The notes beneath the pieces are model-generated. The model searched no databases and had not been told where the DNA came from. It saw only the letters and a list, made by a program, of their open reading frames with translations. Both the position numbers and the translations under genes were made by a program. This document shows, one piece after another, positions 28,497 to 36,641 of a DNA stretch of 44,439 bases (position 1 is the stretch's first letter; every line of letters begins with the position of its first letter). Source of the stretch: Sporolactobacillus terrae DSM 11697 (lineage in GTDB: Bacteria; Bacillota; Bacilli; Bacillales; Sporolactobacillaceae); assembly GCF_000648615.1 (NCBI RefSeq), contig NZ_JFZC01000043.1:1-44439 (forward strand). Direction: 5' to 3'.

Positions 28497-29492
28497 TTAT
28501 CGGGTACCTCCTAACCTGATTACCAGCCGTTCCATCACACTTACACCGTTGACATGCGCATCCAATTGTTTACGCGCGTCAAGAATAAGCGACATCGCTT
28601 GAACGGCCTGATTCGATGAAAACGAGAGCATTTGCTCTTTTAATCGATCCATCTGATCTTCATAGACAATTTCTTCTCGTCGATTTAAGTGCAACGAAAG
28701 CAAATCTCTGTACCAGTAAAGCATCAAGTCCAAACCGACCGTCATTTTCTGATTATCATCAAAGTTGGGAGCGAATTTTTCATAAATATAGAGTTGTGCC
28801 GCCTCCAAGGACTCGCACAATCCTTTTAGTAATTGTAACACTTGAGAACGCGCCTCGGCAAACCATTCCTCTTTGCAGAGACGTACTGCTTCTTCATAAT
28901 CATGTGTAAGCGCAACTGCTGGTTTGAGGAGCGGCTTCGGCAATCCTTGTTCGTCCATGCGTCGACTAATTGCGTGATCAGATAAAGGCACAAAGGCAAG
29001 CACCTGGCAGCGGGAAATAATGGTATCGAGCAGCTGGTGAATCTGTTCGGTAATAAGAAGGGCAAGTGTCCCGGAATGCGGCTCTTCGATAAACTTGAGT
29101 AAGCTGTTTTCAGCCTGTGCCGTCATCTTTTCCGCTTGCTCAATGATAAATACTTTGCGCCCAGATTCAACGCCGCGGTAAGCGAACTCCTTCATCAAAT
29201 AAGCAATCTGCTCTTTTTTAATCGATGCGGCTCCTTCTTCCGGGGCCACCCAGATCACATCAGGATGGTTGCCGGATGCAATCCGCCGGCAGTTCCTGCA
29301 TGTCAGGCACGGCCCTAGATCAGTCGGCTGCTCGCAAAACAAGGTTTGTGTCACAAGCATGGCCGTCTCATGCTTTCCGGTTCCCGCTGGGCCTTCAAGC
29401 AAGTAGGCATGTGCCAGTTCTTTTCGATCAATCGCATGCCGAAGCACTTTTGCCACTGTTTGCTGCTCTTTGCTTAACTGTTGCCAATCCAT
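28497..29492 (-). CDS. holB: DNA polymerase III subunit delta'
   Basis: Clamp-loader subunit, 331 residues. AAA+ features: GPAGTGKHETAM (about 36), zinc module CLTCRNCRRIASGNHPD, FIIEQAEKMTAQAENSLLKFIEEP, and TIISRCQVLAF (SRC sensor motif). The ribosome site is weak (AGAGTGAG). Part of the tmk-darA-yaaR-holB-ricT-yabA order that is conserved in Bacillales. Confidence 0.95.
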   Translation of the reverse strand: MDWQQLSKEQQTVAKVLRHAIDRKELAHAYLLEGPAGTGKHETAMLVTQTLFCEQPTDLGPCLTCRNCRRIASGNHPDVIWVAPEEGAASIKKEQIAYLMKEFAYRGVESGRKVFIIEQAEKMTAQAENSLLKFIEEPHSGTLALLITEQIHQLLDTIISRCQVLAFVPLSDHAISRRMDEQGLPKPLLKPAVALTHDYEEAVRLCKEEWFAEARSQVLQLLKGLCESLEAAQLYIYEKFAPNFDDNQKMTVGLDLMLYWYRDLLSLHLNRREEIVYEDQMDRLKEQMLSFSSNQAVQAMSLILDARKQLDAHVNGVSVMERLVIRLGGTR

Positions 29493-29585
29493 GATCTTGC
29501 ACGCTCACTCTCTGATCTGATTCTTATGTGTTGCGCCGGCATCCCTTTATTGTTGTACGGCTCATCGAAATCCCGTCCTGCTTTT

Positions 29586-30023
29586 TTAAACATACAGATT
29601 AATCAGCATGCCGCGTATCTCATCCAGCTGATCAAGCAAATCCACTTCATCCTTTTGTTTCTCCAACAACTCATTGGTCAGCGTAATCAATTTCTGATTG
29701 ACGGTCCGAACCAGCGTTTGTTTAGTGCCGCCCTGCTGCCATGAATGTGCCTGCGACGTGCTTAGCCCGCTCTGCACTGCTTCCTGAAGGAATGCTTGAA
29801 TGTGTTTCTTGTAGAGCTGCAGATCGCGAACCGTGCGCGATACCGACACTCGCTTTGCCTGCTGATCTACCTGATCCAGCAAGGCTTTGAGCGCATCACT
29901 TTGCATCGAGCCCTTCTGAGCATTTAATGTGCGGGCAAACGATATCTGCGGCTGGACTGCCGCACGTTCCCGCGGCGCGCGCGGATCGCTGATTCCGGCA
30001 GACTGGTTGATTTTAATAGCCAT
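29586..30023 (-). CDS. yaaR: YaaR (DUF327) protein
   Basis: 145 residues, DUF327 family, function unknown. It is polar and mostly helical with no membrane segment or catalytic motif: MAIKINQSAGIS, then FARTLNAQKGSMQSDALKALLDQVDQQAKR, LYKKHIQAFLQEAV. It lies between darA and holB as in B. subtilis. The ATG follows AGGA. Confidence 0.9.
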   Translation of the reverse strand: MAIKINQSAGISDPRAPRERAAVQPQISFARTLNAQKGSMQSDALKALLDQVDQQAKRVSVSRTVRDLQLYKKHIQAFLQEAVQSGLSTSQAHSWQQGGTKQTLVRTVNQKLITLTNELLEKQKDEVDLLDQLDEIRGMLINLYV

Positions 30024-30049
30024 GAATGATATCCTCCCGATACTTCATC

Positions 30050-30379
30050 CTAAAAATGTTTAAATTGATCGACGTCGAGAACGAAAACCGTTGCACCGCC
30101 AACTTCAACCTCAACCGGATGCATCATGTAACCGTCCGTATTCGCGTCTAGCGAAGAGATTGGTGAAATCACCTGATTACGGCTGTGACAATGCTGCTTA
30201 ATTAAATCCAGTAATTCGTCCACACGCCTGTCTTCGGTACCAATCAAAAAGGTCGTATTGCCGGAACGCAGGAACCCTCCAGTACTTGCCAGTTTCGTCG
30301 CATGAAGTTTCGCAGCAACAAGCGCCTGCTGGAGATTTGCACTATCCTTATCCTGAACCACTGCAACAATCAGCTTCAT
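30050..30379 (-). CDS. darA: DarA (YaaQ), c-di-AMP-binding PII-like protein
   Basis: DarA is a PII-like trimer that binds cyclic di-AMP; its downstream partner is unknown. Start at the ATG 30379 (MKLIVAVVQDKD) gives 109 residues, the family length, with AAAGGA nine bases upstream; two ATGs just before it overlap that site. Conserved: LASTGGFLRSGNTTFLIGTED, VEVGGATVFVLDVD. Confidence 0.95.
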   Translation of the reverse strand: MKLIVAVVQDKDSANLQQALVAAKLHATKLASTGGFLRSGNTTFLIGTEDRRVDELLDLIKQHCHSRNQVISPISSLDANTDGYMMHPVEVEVGGATVFVLDVDQFKHF

Positions 30380-30413
30380 CTGCATCATTCCTTTCGCATG
30401 GTCTTAAACCGTA

Positions 30414-31085
30414 TTAATCAAATCGACGGATAAACTGAAAGAAGTCGTCACAAATCATACGGTGTACTTGCTTTTGGTCTTGGGCACCATCAATGAGACG
30501 GATCCGTTGTTTATTTTCTTCATAGATAGCGTGAAATCCTTCCCGCACGCGCTGATGATAAGCAAGCGCCCGCATTTCAATTCGATCCAAGTCGGCAGCA
30601 TCCTTCATCGCGCCCAACTCAGCCACGCCACTGCGCCGTTTCATACGCTGTCTGCCGATCTCCGGTGCAATATCGATCATGTAGGTACGATCCGGAGTCA
30701 GTCCGCCAGTTGCAAAATCATTGATCTGTTTGACGGTTGCAACCATCTCACCCAGACCGTACCCCTGATAGGCAATTGAGGCATCGACGAACCGGTCGCA
30801 CAGAACGATCTTGCCTGCCTTCAGTGCCGGTTGAATTTTCTCAGATACATGCTGACTTCTTGATGCAGCATACAGCAAAATCTCCGTATGATCGGCGAGT
30901 TCCGTATGCTCCGGATTCAAGATGATCGAACGAATTGCATCGCCAATCGTTGTTCCACCCGGTTCTCTTGTAAGGATAAAGCTGCGTCCACGCCGCTCCA
31001 GTTCTTCGGCAAGCTGGTGGATCTGCGTCGTTTTTCCTGATCCGTCCGGCCCCTCAAATGTAATAAAAAGTCCTTTATCTGTCAT
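30414..31085 (-). CDS. tmk: Thymidylate kinase
   Basis: Phosphorylates dTMP to dTDP. 223 residues from the ATG at 31085 (MTDKGLFITFEG), with GAGGGAG ten bases before; an upstream ATG at 31094 overlaps the yaaO stop. P-loop FEGPDGSGKTTQ, DR motif CDRFVDASIAYQGYG, TREPGGT, LID region RRSGVAEL. Confidence 0.97.
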   Translation of the reverse strand: MTDKGLFITFEGPDGSGKTTQIHQLAEELERRGRSFILTREPGGTTIGDAIRSIILNPEHTELADHTEILLYAASRSQHVSEKIQPALKAGKIVLCDRFVDASIAYQGYGLGEMVATVKQINDFATGGLTPDRTYMIDIAPEIGRQRMKRRSGVAELGAMKDAADLDRIEMRALAYHQRVREGFHAIYEENKQRIRLIDGAQDQKQVHRMICDDFFQFIRRFD

Positions 31086-31090
31086 CCGTT

Positions 31091-32533
31091 TCATTCTCCC
31101 TCATGCTGATAGATCATTATCCTTCCTTCATTCGTGCTCGCATTTTGGAAGGCCGCCCCCGCCTGCTGCCAATAACGGATCAGCGCTAGACTTCGTTCAG
31201 TGATGCGCTCGCCTTCAACAACGATCGGAATGCCGGGCGGGTAGGGAATCACTTGTTCCGCCGCGATCCGACCGACCGCCTCACTTTGCACAACCGATTT
31301 GTGGGGCAGTGCTGCCAAATCTCGGTACGAACCCATTAATATGCTGCACTCTGGAAAAGGAGGCAGCTGCCGTTGCTTCGACTGAATCGTTTTCGTGCAT
31401 GACCGCAAGACCCGTTCAATGCGGCGAACTGCATCCTCATAATTGATTTCATCGGTCAGTCCAAGCACAAGCAGCACGTGATGCGGATCGGCCATCTCCG
31501 GATACACGCCGGCATCGAGCAATTTGCGCTGCACGGCAAAACCACTTTCGCTTGTATGCAGACGCAGCACAAGTTTAAACGGATCCATCAAGAAGTCGTT
31601 CGGCTGCTCGTGCTCCACAGACAAACCATCAATTTCCTGCAGCTGCTGCGCAAATTCATCACGGTGTGCAAGCATTCTTTTAAACCGGTTTGCACGCAAT
31701 GTTGCCAGCCAGCAGCGTGCCAAATCTAGCGAAGCCATGATCGGATAAGACGGACTCGAGCTTTGCAGCATTGCCAGCACCGCTTTTACCTTAACACTTG
31801 CCACCCGGTTTGAATTGATGTGGAGATAAGCGCCCATCGTCATTGCCGGCAGCATTTTATGCGCCGAATGAACCACAAGATCGGCACCCAAATCCAAGCT
31901 GCTCGGTGGAACAGGAGCGCCAAGTTTAAAGTGAGCCCCATGCGCCTCATCCACTAAGACCACTAGTCCTGCTTGGTGCGCTCGGTCAATTAATTGACTG
32001 AGCGAGCGCGCGGCTACGCCGTAGTACGTCGGGTACGTCAAAACAAGTGCCGTTGCCTGCGGATAGCGGCCAAGCGCCTCATCCAGCGTCTGCGGATCGA
32101 TGCCTTGCGCAAATCCTGATTCCTCAGCAACAGCCGGTGCCAAGAATACCGGCCGCACCCCCGCCAGTTTCAACGCGTTAAATACCGACTTATGGCTATC
32201 GCGCTGGACAAACACGCGATCTCCCGGCGCACAAGCCGCCAGTATCATTGTTAAGTTGCCTACCGTCGAACCACCAACAAGAAACAAGCTTTCCCGTGTC
32301 CCATAATAGTCAGTCAGCAGCTGTTGCGCCTCATCAAGTATACCCTCCGGATGATACAAATCATCCAGATCGGCAACCTCTGTTGCATCGAGTGAAAGCA
32401 GCGATGAAAAATAAGGCAACGCTTTTTTTGAAAAAATGAGGCCGTCCTTATGACCCGGGACATGAAACGAGCAGACCTGTGTTCGATGATAGTTCGTTAA
32501 TCCGTCCAAGACGGGCGTTTTCGTTTGATCCAT
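31091..32533 (-). CDS. yaaO: Orn/Lys/Arg decarboxylase family protein YaaO
   Basis: PLP-dependent fold-type I decarboxylase-like protein, 480 residues (B. subtilis YaaO 480). PLP-binding Lys lies in VVHSAHKMLPAMTMGAYLH (about 225); VDEAHGAHFKLG supplies the Asp/His that hold the cofactor; FHVPGHKDG at the N-terminus is typical. Substrate not certain. Its stop overlaps the upstream part of tmk. A weak AAGGAAG lies before the ATG. In B. subtilis yaaN and xpaC precede it; they are replaced here by the kinase block. Confidence 0.92.
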   Translation of the reverse strand: MDQTKTPVLDGLTNYHRTQVCSFHVPGHKDGLIFSKKALPYFSSLLSLDATEVADLDDLYHPEGILDEAQQLLTDYYGTRESLFLVGGSTVGNLTMILAACAPGDRVFVQRDSHKSVFNALKLAGVRPVFLAPAVAEESGFAQGIDPQTLDEALGRYPQATALVLTYPTYYGVAARSLSQLIDRAHQAGLVVLVDEAHGAHFKLGAPVPPSSLDLGADLVVHSAHKMLPAMTMGAYLHINSNRVASVKVKAVLAMLQSSSPSYPIMASLDLARCWLATLRANRFKRMLAHRDEFAQQLQEIDGLSVEHEQPNDFLMDPFKLVLRLHTSESGFAVQRKLLDAGVYPEMADPHHVLLVLGLTDEINYEDAVRRIERVLRSCTKTIQSKQRQLPPFPECSILMGSYRDLAALPHKSVVQSEAVGRIAAEQVIPYPPGIPIVVEGERITERSLALIRYWQQAGAAFQNASTNEGRIMIYQHEGE

Positions 32534-32563
32534 ACTGGAACTTCCTTGACTGTTGATACACTC

Positions 32564-32590
32564 ATTTTAGCATAGACCGGCCATTTTCAA
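32564..32590 (-). promoter_or_regulatory. Promoter of the yaaO-tmk operon
   Basis: Minus strand TTGAAA (32590-32585), 15 bases, TAAAAT (32569-32564) with an upstream TG (extended -10), 31 bases before the yaaO ATG. The short spacer is offset by the extended -10. Confidence 0.55.
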
Positions 32591-32646
32591 CCATGAATAA
32601 CTTTAGGAAGTCCGCTCACTTGAACAATCAGGCAAGCTTCAGCAAT

Positions 32647-32811
32647 TTATTTCTTACCTAATTTAACAAACAATTCCGTGGCACCAAGGATGAGCAGAGA
32701 CAGGGCAAAGAGGATCATTGCTGAGGTATGTGAAACCGTTTGATCATTTAAAATCACAAGACTAAAAAGAAAAAGAAGAATACCAATGATAAATCCGGCA
32801 GAACGTTTCAT
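32647..32811 (-). CDS. Small two-helix membrane protein, 54 residues
   Basis: An open frame from ATG at 32811 to TAA at 32647, preceded by TTTGGAG nine bases upstream. It reads MKRSAGFIIGILLFLFSLVI, a short loop LNDQTVSHTS, a second helix AMILFALSLLILGATELF and a basic end VKLGKK. Two transmembrane helices with both ends probably cytoplasmic. I do not recognise a family. It lies 76 bases behind the VanZ-like gene on the same strand, so it is probably the last gene of the kinase block. The good ribosome site and the helix pattern make chance unlikely. Confidence 0.7.
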   Translation of the reverse strand: MKRSAGFIIGILLFLFSLVILNDQTVSHTSAMILFALSLLILGATELFVKLGKK

Positions 32812-32887
32812 AAGAATCAACTCCAAACGGGGAATTTCATCATCTTAGAGGAACTGTGAAGGGTAATCATTAAAAACAGGTTACGTA

Positions 32888-33463
32888 CTATCTGGCCGAC
32901 AGCGTGTTTACGATACATTCTCGCATCCATGACTTCGTTTCCAGCCAGCAGAACAGCAAAGTACCTAAACTAATGCCGATTCCATTGAGAATCAGCCGGT
33001 CAATATCAAAGAGGTGTTTTGGAAATTGAGGGATCGCATTCATGAGAAAAAGGCATAATGCTGACGCAAACGAGGCCGCAAAGCCAACCATCAGAAAACC
33101 TGACCAAGACAAGCGTCCGCGCCCAATAAAACCAACAAAGAATACAAAAGGAATTGGAAGGAAAATATGCCACATGATCAGCCAGTGTCCTTGAACACTC
33201 TGAAGTTGTGCTGCGATAATTCGAAAGGGTTCAAGATTGATAAGCGGGCTGTCCGGCGCAATAACAGAACGTTCTGCACTGCCCATCGGCTGAATCATAA
33301 GCAGAAGCGCAATCATTGCGTAGCCGATCAACAGCGAATAGAAGACCCCGCGATGATAAGTGAGCGTTCGCCGTAAATATTTTTCCCAAAGCAACGTGGC
33401 GCCAAGCAACAGACAATAGGTGACAAAAAACTCAGCAATCGTCGGATTGTATAAATCGGTCAT
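32888..33463 (-). CDS. VanZ-family membrane protein
   Basis: 191 residues from the ATG at 33463 (MTDLYNPTIAEFF), with GAGGAGTGGTGTG before it; the frame is open 13 codons further. Five hydrophobic helices. VanZ-family marks are INLEPFRII (about 75-83), the HIFLPIPFVFFVGF helix, and FDIDRLILNGIGISLG near the C-terminus. VanZ of Tn1546 gives low-level teicoplanin resistance; most relatives have no known role. It follows the response regulator by 164 bases that contain strong hairpins. Confidence 0.82.
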   Translation of the reverse strand: MTDLYNPTIAEFFVTYCLLLGATLLWEKYLRRTLTYHRGVFYSLLIGYAMIALLLMIQPMGSAERSVIAPDSPLINLEPFRIIAAQLQSVQGHWLIMWHIFLPIPFVFFVGFIGRGRLSWSGFLMVGFAASFASALCLFLMNAIPQFPKHLFDIDRLILNGIGISLGTLLFCWLETKSWMRECIVNTLSAR

Positions 33464-33513
33464 CACACCACTCCTCGCGTGTTCTGTTCTTATATCAATC
33501 ATAATATAAGTTG

Positions 33514-33574
33514 AACCGCATCACTCCGCATTTCTGATGCGGTTGCACGCACTTTTTCGTGCGGGACCCCGCAC
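33514..33574 (-). other. Two strong hairpins between the regulator and VanZ genes
   Basis: Perfect ten-base arms AACCGCATCA (33514-33523) and TGATGCGGTT (33535-33544), and perfect seven-base arms GTGCGGG (33559-33565) and CCCGCAC (33568-33574). Read on the minus strand neither is followed by a T-tract, so these are not ordinary terminators. They may stabilise the upstream message, attenuate VanZ, or be a small dispersed palindrome. Confidence 0.6.
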
Positions 33575-33627
33575 AAAACAGAAGAAAACGTTTAATGATC
33601 CTTCGCTGTGCCCTTCTCCGACTATGA

Positions 33628-34275
33628 CTAAGCATTCCTCTTTGGGACTCTGATCAATCCTAATTCGTTCACTCGCTCAACCGCTTCAATTCGCGAATGG
33701 ACGCCTAATTTCTGAAAGATTCCAGTCAAATGTTTTTCAACGGTACGCTGTCCGATGAGCAGCTTACGTGCAATATCACGATTGGTCTCACCACGCATCA
33801 CACCCGTGAGAATCTCACGCTCTGTCTGATTCAAGTGTACATTCGTACCACTTTTCCGTTCCGTGTCGCGCACATGCAGGCGTTGAAACAGCCATATTGG
33901 CAGCAGAACCTCGTCGCGCAACGCCGCATTCAGTGCCGCAATTAGCGAATCAATCGAAGCCGATTTGCTCACAACGCCGGCAATGCCCCGCTCAATCATT
34001 GACGCAAACAGCGGCTCAATTTCGGTTTCATAGCCTGTATAAATAATGATTTTTGCATCAGGATCGAGGTCCAAAATCAAATCCGAGGCGGCCATCCCGT
34101 CCATATCGGGCATATTCAAATCGATGAGGAAAAGGTCAAAGCGCCTCTCTTTTAATAAGGCCGCAATATTTTTTGCAGAGGGCTGCGATTCGACCTCAAA
34201 GCCTGCATTCTGCAGTACAGCTCTTGTTCCACTGGCAACCACTGCATGGTCATCAATAACAAGTACGGATGTCAT
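33628..34275 (-). CDS. ComA-like response regulator (NarL/FixJ family)
   Basis: 215 residues. Receiver domain 1-120 with acidic pocket D8/D9, phosphoacceptor D52 (FLIDLNMPDMDG), Thr in IIIYTGYE and Lys in VVSKSASI. C-terminal LuxR-type helix-turn-helix (about 150-205: LNQTEREILTGVMRGETNRDIARKLLIG, RTVEKHLTGIFQKLGVHSRIEAV). The IIIYTGYE stretch and size recall B. subtilis ComA. AAAGGAG precedes the ATG, which overlaps the upstream kinase stop by four bases, so regulator and kinases are coupled. Confidence 0.93.
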   Translation of the reverse strand: MTSVLVIDDHAVVASGTRAVLQNAGFEVESQPSAKNIAALLKERRFDLFLIDLNMPDMDGMAASDLILDLDPDAKIIIYTGYETEIEPLFASMIERGIAGVVSKSASIDSLIAALNAALRDEVLLPIWLFQRLHVRDTERKSGTNVHLNQTEREILTGVMRGETNRDIARKLLIGQRTVEKHLTGIFQKLGVHSRIEAVERVNELGLIRVPKRNA

Positions 34276-36641
34276 CTCTGCAACTCCTTTCGTTTGCTTT
34301 GGTTTGTGATCGGAAGCTTAATACACAGGGCAAAGCCGCCGCTGACGCTTCCAAGTTCCTGAGTCCCAAATTCCACTGTCCCACCAATCCCTTGTACCCT
34401 GCTGACGATACCGGTCAGGCCCATGGTGCTGAAGTAAGGGTCAAGTGCTTTTGGATCGAATCCAATGCCATTATCGCGATAGTTGAGCACGCCGCACGCA
34501 TCATCAAAAGTAAGTCCCAACCAAACCCGCGAACAATGCGCGTGTTTCATCGCGTTCCCCAGCAATTCCTGCACCGCACGAAACAGGCACAAGGCACTTT
34601 GCTTGGACAGATTACATGGCGTTCGGCTAATGGCTGTTTCAAGATAGAAGTCCGCAGACAAGTTTACTCGACGGAACAATGCATCAAGCGCTTTGCTGAG
34701 TTCACCATGAAAGATATCCGCAGGGTACATTTCTCGAATCAGTTTACGCATCATATCCGCATTATCAAGAATGCGGTCACGGATCGTATTGATGCGCGAG
34801 CGCGTCTCCGGATCATCAATCGTTTTCATTGCTGCATCCATTTCACGAGCAATGGCCAGTTGGTCCTGAATGTTCGTATCATGGATGTCGCGAGATAGAT
34901 GTGCCCGCTCATTTTCTGAAATAGAGAACAGCCAGCGGTTCATTGAATGAGGAATCTTGGCACGGTCATCTTCAAGATGCTTAAATGCGCGCATCAAGCC
35001 TTCCGTTTTATATAGATTATCGACAACAACGCGCGCATAATTAATCAAGGTCTCCAGCCATATCCGTTCGTCCAAGTTCAGCGCACGCCCGGGCTTGACC
35101 CATTTTCCAACGAAAATTACCTGTTCGGCGTCGCGCGCTCTCAACACCGCTCTGAATCCTTTCCGGACTGCTTTTCTTACCTCCAGCTCTGCATCTGCTG
35201 CGCGAGCAAAACGCAGCAAATCAGGATGAACATGCGCGTTCATTGAGCGGATCTGCCCATCTGCTTTAATGATCACGATCCCCGCATCCTCAACAGGAAG
35301 CTCCGATTGAACCGTGTGGCGTAGCATCAAGGCTACATGGCGCAAGGTGTATTCCGTCTTTGAGGTTTGCAAAAAACGATTCAAGGCACGCTGTCTTGCC
35401 GCGCGATGCGGATGAAGCATGTCCCTAAGCCGATAATCAATATATTCTTTCACGTAAAGAATAAGCAGGGCCGTAACAAAACAGATCAGACCGAAACGGA
35501 CAACAGCCTCCGGGCGTTCTGTAAAATGGCGCTGCGTCATGCCAAGAAAAGTGAGCATCATCATTAACGTAATGATAAAGCTCAACGCACAATAGTAGCC
35601 GAACTGTCCAATATAAAATGACATATCAATAAATGCGGATGACAAAATCATCGAGCATAAGGTGATCGGCAGAATAATAACAAACGGCGTTGTCCACTCA
35701 ACTGGGACAAGTGAAGTCCCAATAATCATGTTTGGTACGGCATACAAAGCAATGAACGGAAGCGTTGAAAGTATAAAACCAACAATCAACAGATGAATCA
35801 CGCGTCCATATTCCGATGCTTTAATTTGTGTATACAACCGCGCTAACTGGATACACAATAACCCGAAAACGAAAACAGAGAAAACTAACTCCTGCTGATA
35901 ATACGCATTGACCTCGCGTGAGACAAAGAAACAGCTGTTGATGAAGATCATCGATGCACAAAGATACAGGCAGCCGAGCATCCAATTGGAAATCAGATGG
36001 AACCCACAAGGCAAGAAATAATCCCTAAGAAAATGAACAAGGAAAACAAGCGTAAACAGGATCGAGAAACTGGTCAGCCTGAGGCTCCAGCTGTCATGCC
36101 GTGCATTGGCCGCCATTTCAAATAAAAGCGGACTCAATGTAACCAGTAAAGCGATCAACACATGAACAACCGGTTTGCTCTCTTTGCGCAAGTATAAAAA
36201 AAGCACTTCAACAAAACAGGTAACAAAAAATCCAAGTGGAATAACCAAATAAAAAAGCAGCGCCCATTGCGACGAATTATTGTCCACAACCAGAGACCGC
36301 GCTGCTCCGTCGCGCTCCAAGGTCATCTCATGCGCAAGACCGATCATATTGAATGTTCTTACATTTCTGTTCTCAAAGGCTGGTTGTCCGTCGATGCTGA
36401 GCATTGTATCTCCCGGATGAATGCGCGCAGATTCTCCCCAACTGTATGGAGCAACCTGAGATACGGTCACCTTATTTCCATCTTGAAGCGTGTATACGCC
36501 CACATATGGCTGATTTAAAATCACCAGCATAAAATGAATGGCCAGCGTTAATGAGTAACCCATAACGACAAGCAGAAAACCCGAGTGAACCCACCTTTTT
36601 CCATTGGCTCGGATCATAGCTTCCGCTGTTCCCTTGAACAT
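34272..36641 (-). CDS. ComP-like sensor histidine kinase with external PDZ domain
   Basis: 789 residues. One transmembrane helix (about 18-42), then a PDZ-like domain (about 45-120: TVSQVAPYSWGESARIHPGDTMLSIDGQPAF), then about nine more helices to residue ~395 ending in LYVKEYIDYRLR, a linker, and a HisKA_3 kinase. The phospho-His is about H587 (LSRDIHDTNIQDQL); N box ELLGNAMKHAH; G1 box DNGIGFDP; MGLTGIVSRVQGIGG. Ten helices with a PDZ after the first match ComP. Its ATG overlaps the stop of the second kinase (TGATG), with AAGGAG ten bases upstream. Confidence 0.9.
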   Translation of the reverse strand: MFKGTAEAMIRANGKRWVHSGFLLVVMGYSLTLAIHFMLVILNQPYVGVYTLQDGNKVTVSQVAPYSWGESARIHPGDTMLSIDGQPAFENRNVRTFNMIGLAHEMTLERDGAARSLVVDNNSSQWALLFYLVIPLGFFVTCFVEVLFLYLRKESKPVVHVLIALLVTLSPLLFEMAANARHDSWSLRLTSFSILFTLVFLVHFLRDYFLPCGFHLISNWMLGCLYLCASMIFINSCFFVSREVNAYYQQELVFSVFVFGLLCIQLARLYTQIKASEYGRVIHLLIVGFILSTLPFIALYAVPNMIIGTSLVPVEWTTPFVIILPITLCSMILSSAFIDMSFYIGQFGYYCALSFIITLMMMLTFLGMTQRHFTERPEAVVRFGLICFVTALLILYVKEYIDYRLRDMLHPHRAARQRALNRFLQTSKTEYTLRHVALMLRHTVQSELPVEDAGIVIIKADGQIRSMNAHVHPDLLRFARAADAELEVRKAVRKGFRAVLRARDAEQVIFVGKWVKPGRALNLDERIWLETLINYARVVVDNLYKTEGLMRAFKHLEDDRAKIPHSMNRWLFSISENERAHLSRDIHDTNIQDQLAIAREMDAAMKTIDDPETRSRINTIRDRILDNADMMRKLIREMYPADIFHGELSKALDALFRRVNLSADFYLETAISRTPCNLSKQSALCLFRAVQELLGNAMKHAHCSRVWLGLTFDDACGVLNYRDNGIGFDPKALDPYFSTMGLTGIVSRVQGIGGTVEFGTQELGSVSGGFALCIKLPITNQSKRKELQR

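Noticed and set aside
34269-34898. Plus-strand 209-residue open frame inside the kinase gene
   Set aside because: Antisense to conserved HATPase motifs; composition fits a shadow frame.
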